From the NCBI GenBank assembly GCA_016719855.1, contig JADJYH010000042.1:1-64000 (forward strand): a stretch of DNA of 64,000 nucleotides, in the 5' to 3' direction. Position 1 is the stretch's first letter, and each line of letters starts with the position of its first letter. This stretch comes from Saprospiraceae bacterium. GTDB taxonomy: Bacteria; Bacteroidota; Bacteroidia; Chitinophagales; Saprospiraceae. Of the stretch, positions 62,767 to 64,000 are shown one piece after another. Below the pieces are notes generated by a model. That model worked only from the letters and a program-made list of their open reading frames with translations, searched no databases and had not been told where the DNA came from. The position numbers were made by a program, and so were the translations under genes.

Positions 62767-63498
62767 ATGATGACACTACACCGAAAACTTTGGGCAATCT
62801 ACGGCATCCTCGTTTTTTTCCTACTCTGGTTGGTCCTTATTCCTTTTTATTACCTCGCTTTCCTGCTTTTCCCACGGCCGTGGGTAAGGTACATTATCTG
62901 GTTCAGCCACCATGTTTACACCCGGCTGTACTTCGGGCTGACGTTGGTGCGGTTCAAGATAGAAGGACTTGAAAATATTGACCTCAAACAGCCGTACATC
63001 ATCGTGAGCAACCACTTGACGGCACTTGATTTTATGATAAATGCACGTGCCTACCCCAGCGTTTACAAGTTTTTGGCGAAAAAAGAACTGGTGAAGGTTC
63101 CACTGTTCGGCTTCATCGTGCGGAAGCTCTGCGTGTTGGTGGACCGCTCTAGCGCCTCCTCCCGCTCTTCGAGCATGAAGTACCTGCACCGGACTTTGGA
63201 GGAGGGTTACTCTGTGTTCGTTTACCCCGAAGGAACCCGCAACACCACCGCCGACCCATTGTTACCGTTCCACAAAGGGGCTTTCCGCATCGCCATCGAA
63301 TCGGGCAAGCCCATCGCCATCCAGACGCTGATCGGTGTGAAAAAAATCTCCAACCAAGCGGCTGGCCTCGACCTTTGGCCAGGTACCGTGCGCATCGTCT
63401 GGAGCAAGCCCATCGAAACGGCTGGGCTGACGATGGCCGATGTGGATGACCTGTCGGACAGGGTGCGGAGGGCGATATTGGAGAAATTGGGTAATTAG
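62767..63498 (+). CDS. 1-acyl-sn-glycerol-3-phosphate acyltransferase family protein
   Basis: Makes phosphatidic acid from lysophosphatidic acid at the inner membrane, as PlsC does. The 243-aa product has N-terminal membrane segments (ILVFFLLWLVLIPFYYLAFL) and the acyltransferase motifs NHLTALDF (HX4D), FLAKKELVKVPLFGF, FVYPEGTR and PIAIQTLIGV. The length and motif order match PlsC better than the larger acyltransferase at 32402. A short 8-nt repeat abuts its stop codon. Confidence 0.9.
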   Translation: MMTLHRKLWAIYGILVFFLLWLVLIPFYYLAFLLFPRPWVRYIIWFSHHVYTRLYFGLTLVRFKIEGLENIDLKQPYIIVSNHLTALDFMINARAYPSVYKFLAKKELVKVPLFGFIVRKLCVLVDRSSASSRSSSMKYLHRTLEEGYSVFVYPEGTRNTTADPLLPFHKGAFRIAIESGKPIAIQTLIGVKKISNQAAGLDLWPGTVRIVWSKPIETAGLTMADVDDLSDRVRRAILEKLGN

Positions 63499-63551
63499 GA
63501 AATTGAAGACTCACGCAAGTAAATTGGGGAGTAAAAAATCATCCTTCCGGT

Positions 63552-63559
63552 TACCTTTG
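63552..63559 (+). promoter_or_regulatory. Candidate -7 box (TACCTTTG) for the last gene
   Basis: An exact TAnnTTTG match 23 nt before the ATG at 63582. Confidence 0.55.
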
Positions 63560-63581
63560 GGAAAAACAAAACCTAAAGGAA

Positions 63582-64000
63582 ATGCACCGATTCTTTCAAA
63601 AATACTGCCGTTATTCTTCCTGTTGCCCCTGCTCGCCCAACTGCCGACTGCCCGACACCAGAACCCGCCGACTGCCACCATCGCCCCCGCATCCTCAACA
63701 ATTACTGGAAAGCCCGCTGGGTGATATGCCCTGGTGAGTCGGCCGTGCGGTACGGCGTGTATCACTTTCGTAAGACTTTTGAGTTAGGGGAAACGCCCGC
63801 CAGCTTCATCGTCCACGTGAGCGCCGACAACAGATACCGGCTTTTCGTGAACGGCGAAGCGGTCAGTTCCGGTCCCGCCCGCAGCGACCTTGGCCACTGG
63901 AACTTCGAGACGGTGGACATTGCGAAGCAACTGAAAAAGGGCAAAAACACGCTCGCCGCCCTCGTCTGGAACGCAGCGGAACATGCCCCGTTTGCCCAAA
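63582..64000 (+). CDS. Alpha-L-rhamnosidase-like enzyme, N-terminal part (frameshifted, runs off the window)
   Basis: Partial; the gene continues past 64000. Three frames join to give a signal peptide (ILPLFFLLPLLAQLPTA) after MHRFFQK and a domain reading RILNNYWKARWVICPGES, VYHFRKTFELGETPASFIVH, ADNRYRLFVNGEAVSSGPAR, HWNFETVDIAKQLKKGKN. This resembles the N-terminal beta-sandwich of GH78 rhamnosidases and related glycosidases. Two single-base slips (the A5 run near 63598-63602 and a C-rich stretch near 63670-63690) explain the frame changes. The catalytic domain is outside the window, so substrate is uncertain. Confidence 0.55.

Overview
The window looks like a draft or metagenomic contig from a Bacteroidota bacterium, most likely a Saprospiraceae-type genome. 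Seen directly: moderate-to-high GC in genes, AT-rich spacers, and SprA, the outer-membrane translocon of the type IX secretion system (T9SS). Several giant surface proteins end in T9SS sorting domains. MurF is fused to Alr, SecD appears fused to SecF, SprB and HYR repeats are common, and several genes are preceded by TAnnTTTG promoter boxes. The family-level placement is inference.

Layout. 1-6.4 kb (minus): two paralogous TPR-like secreted proteins, an outer-membrane beta-barrel protein, coaX and moaA. 6.5-15.1 kb (minus): sprA and ruvA. 15.2-17.9 kb: murF-alr. 18-23.1 kb: a thioredoxin-like/SprB-repeat T9SS cargo. 23.1-28.6 kb (minus): a Fic protein with an HTH domain and a HYR/dockerin-like T9SS cargo. 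28.6-30.9 kb: an AT-rich stretch with small decayed genes. 30.9-34 kb: a DegP-like protease, a PlsC-like acyltransferase and tRNA-Ser. 34.2-38.3 kb: a cargo with sixteen 51-residue repeats and a gliding-type C-terminal domain. 38.6 kb: a poly-G join that is probably an assembly artefact. 38.8-44.5 kb: galT, a PQQ/cytochrome c dehydrogenase, a YwbE-like protein and two uncharacterised envelope proteins. 45-48.6 kb (minus): a propeller-SprB-OmpA fusion. 49-52.2 kb: aspartyl protease, Crp-family regulator, RNase Z and a STAS protein. 52.9-57 kb: clpC and infC-rpmI-rplT. 57.4-60.5 kb (minus): secDF. 61-64 kb: LysM protein, 2-hydroxyacid dehydrogenase, PlsC and the start of a rhamnosidase-like gene.

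How the genes fit together. Much of the window serves the cell envelope. SecDF exports proteins to the periplasm, SprA passes T9SS cargo across the outer membrane, and at least three genes here encode such cargo. MurF/Alr builds peptidoglycan, and OmpA- and LysM-type domains bind it.

Two patterns run across the whole window. First, at least fifteen genes, including essential ones (clpC, rplT, secDF, murF-alr), carry single-base frameshifts, mostly in homopolymers. These are best read as sequencing errors, so I give the corrected gene spans. Second, there are about a dozen arrays of 7-8-nt tandem units. Many form paired inverted arms, many abut start or stop codons, and two lie inside murF-alr. 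They look like a family of hairpin-forming heptamer elements and are the most interesting novel signal here.
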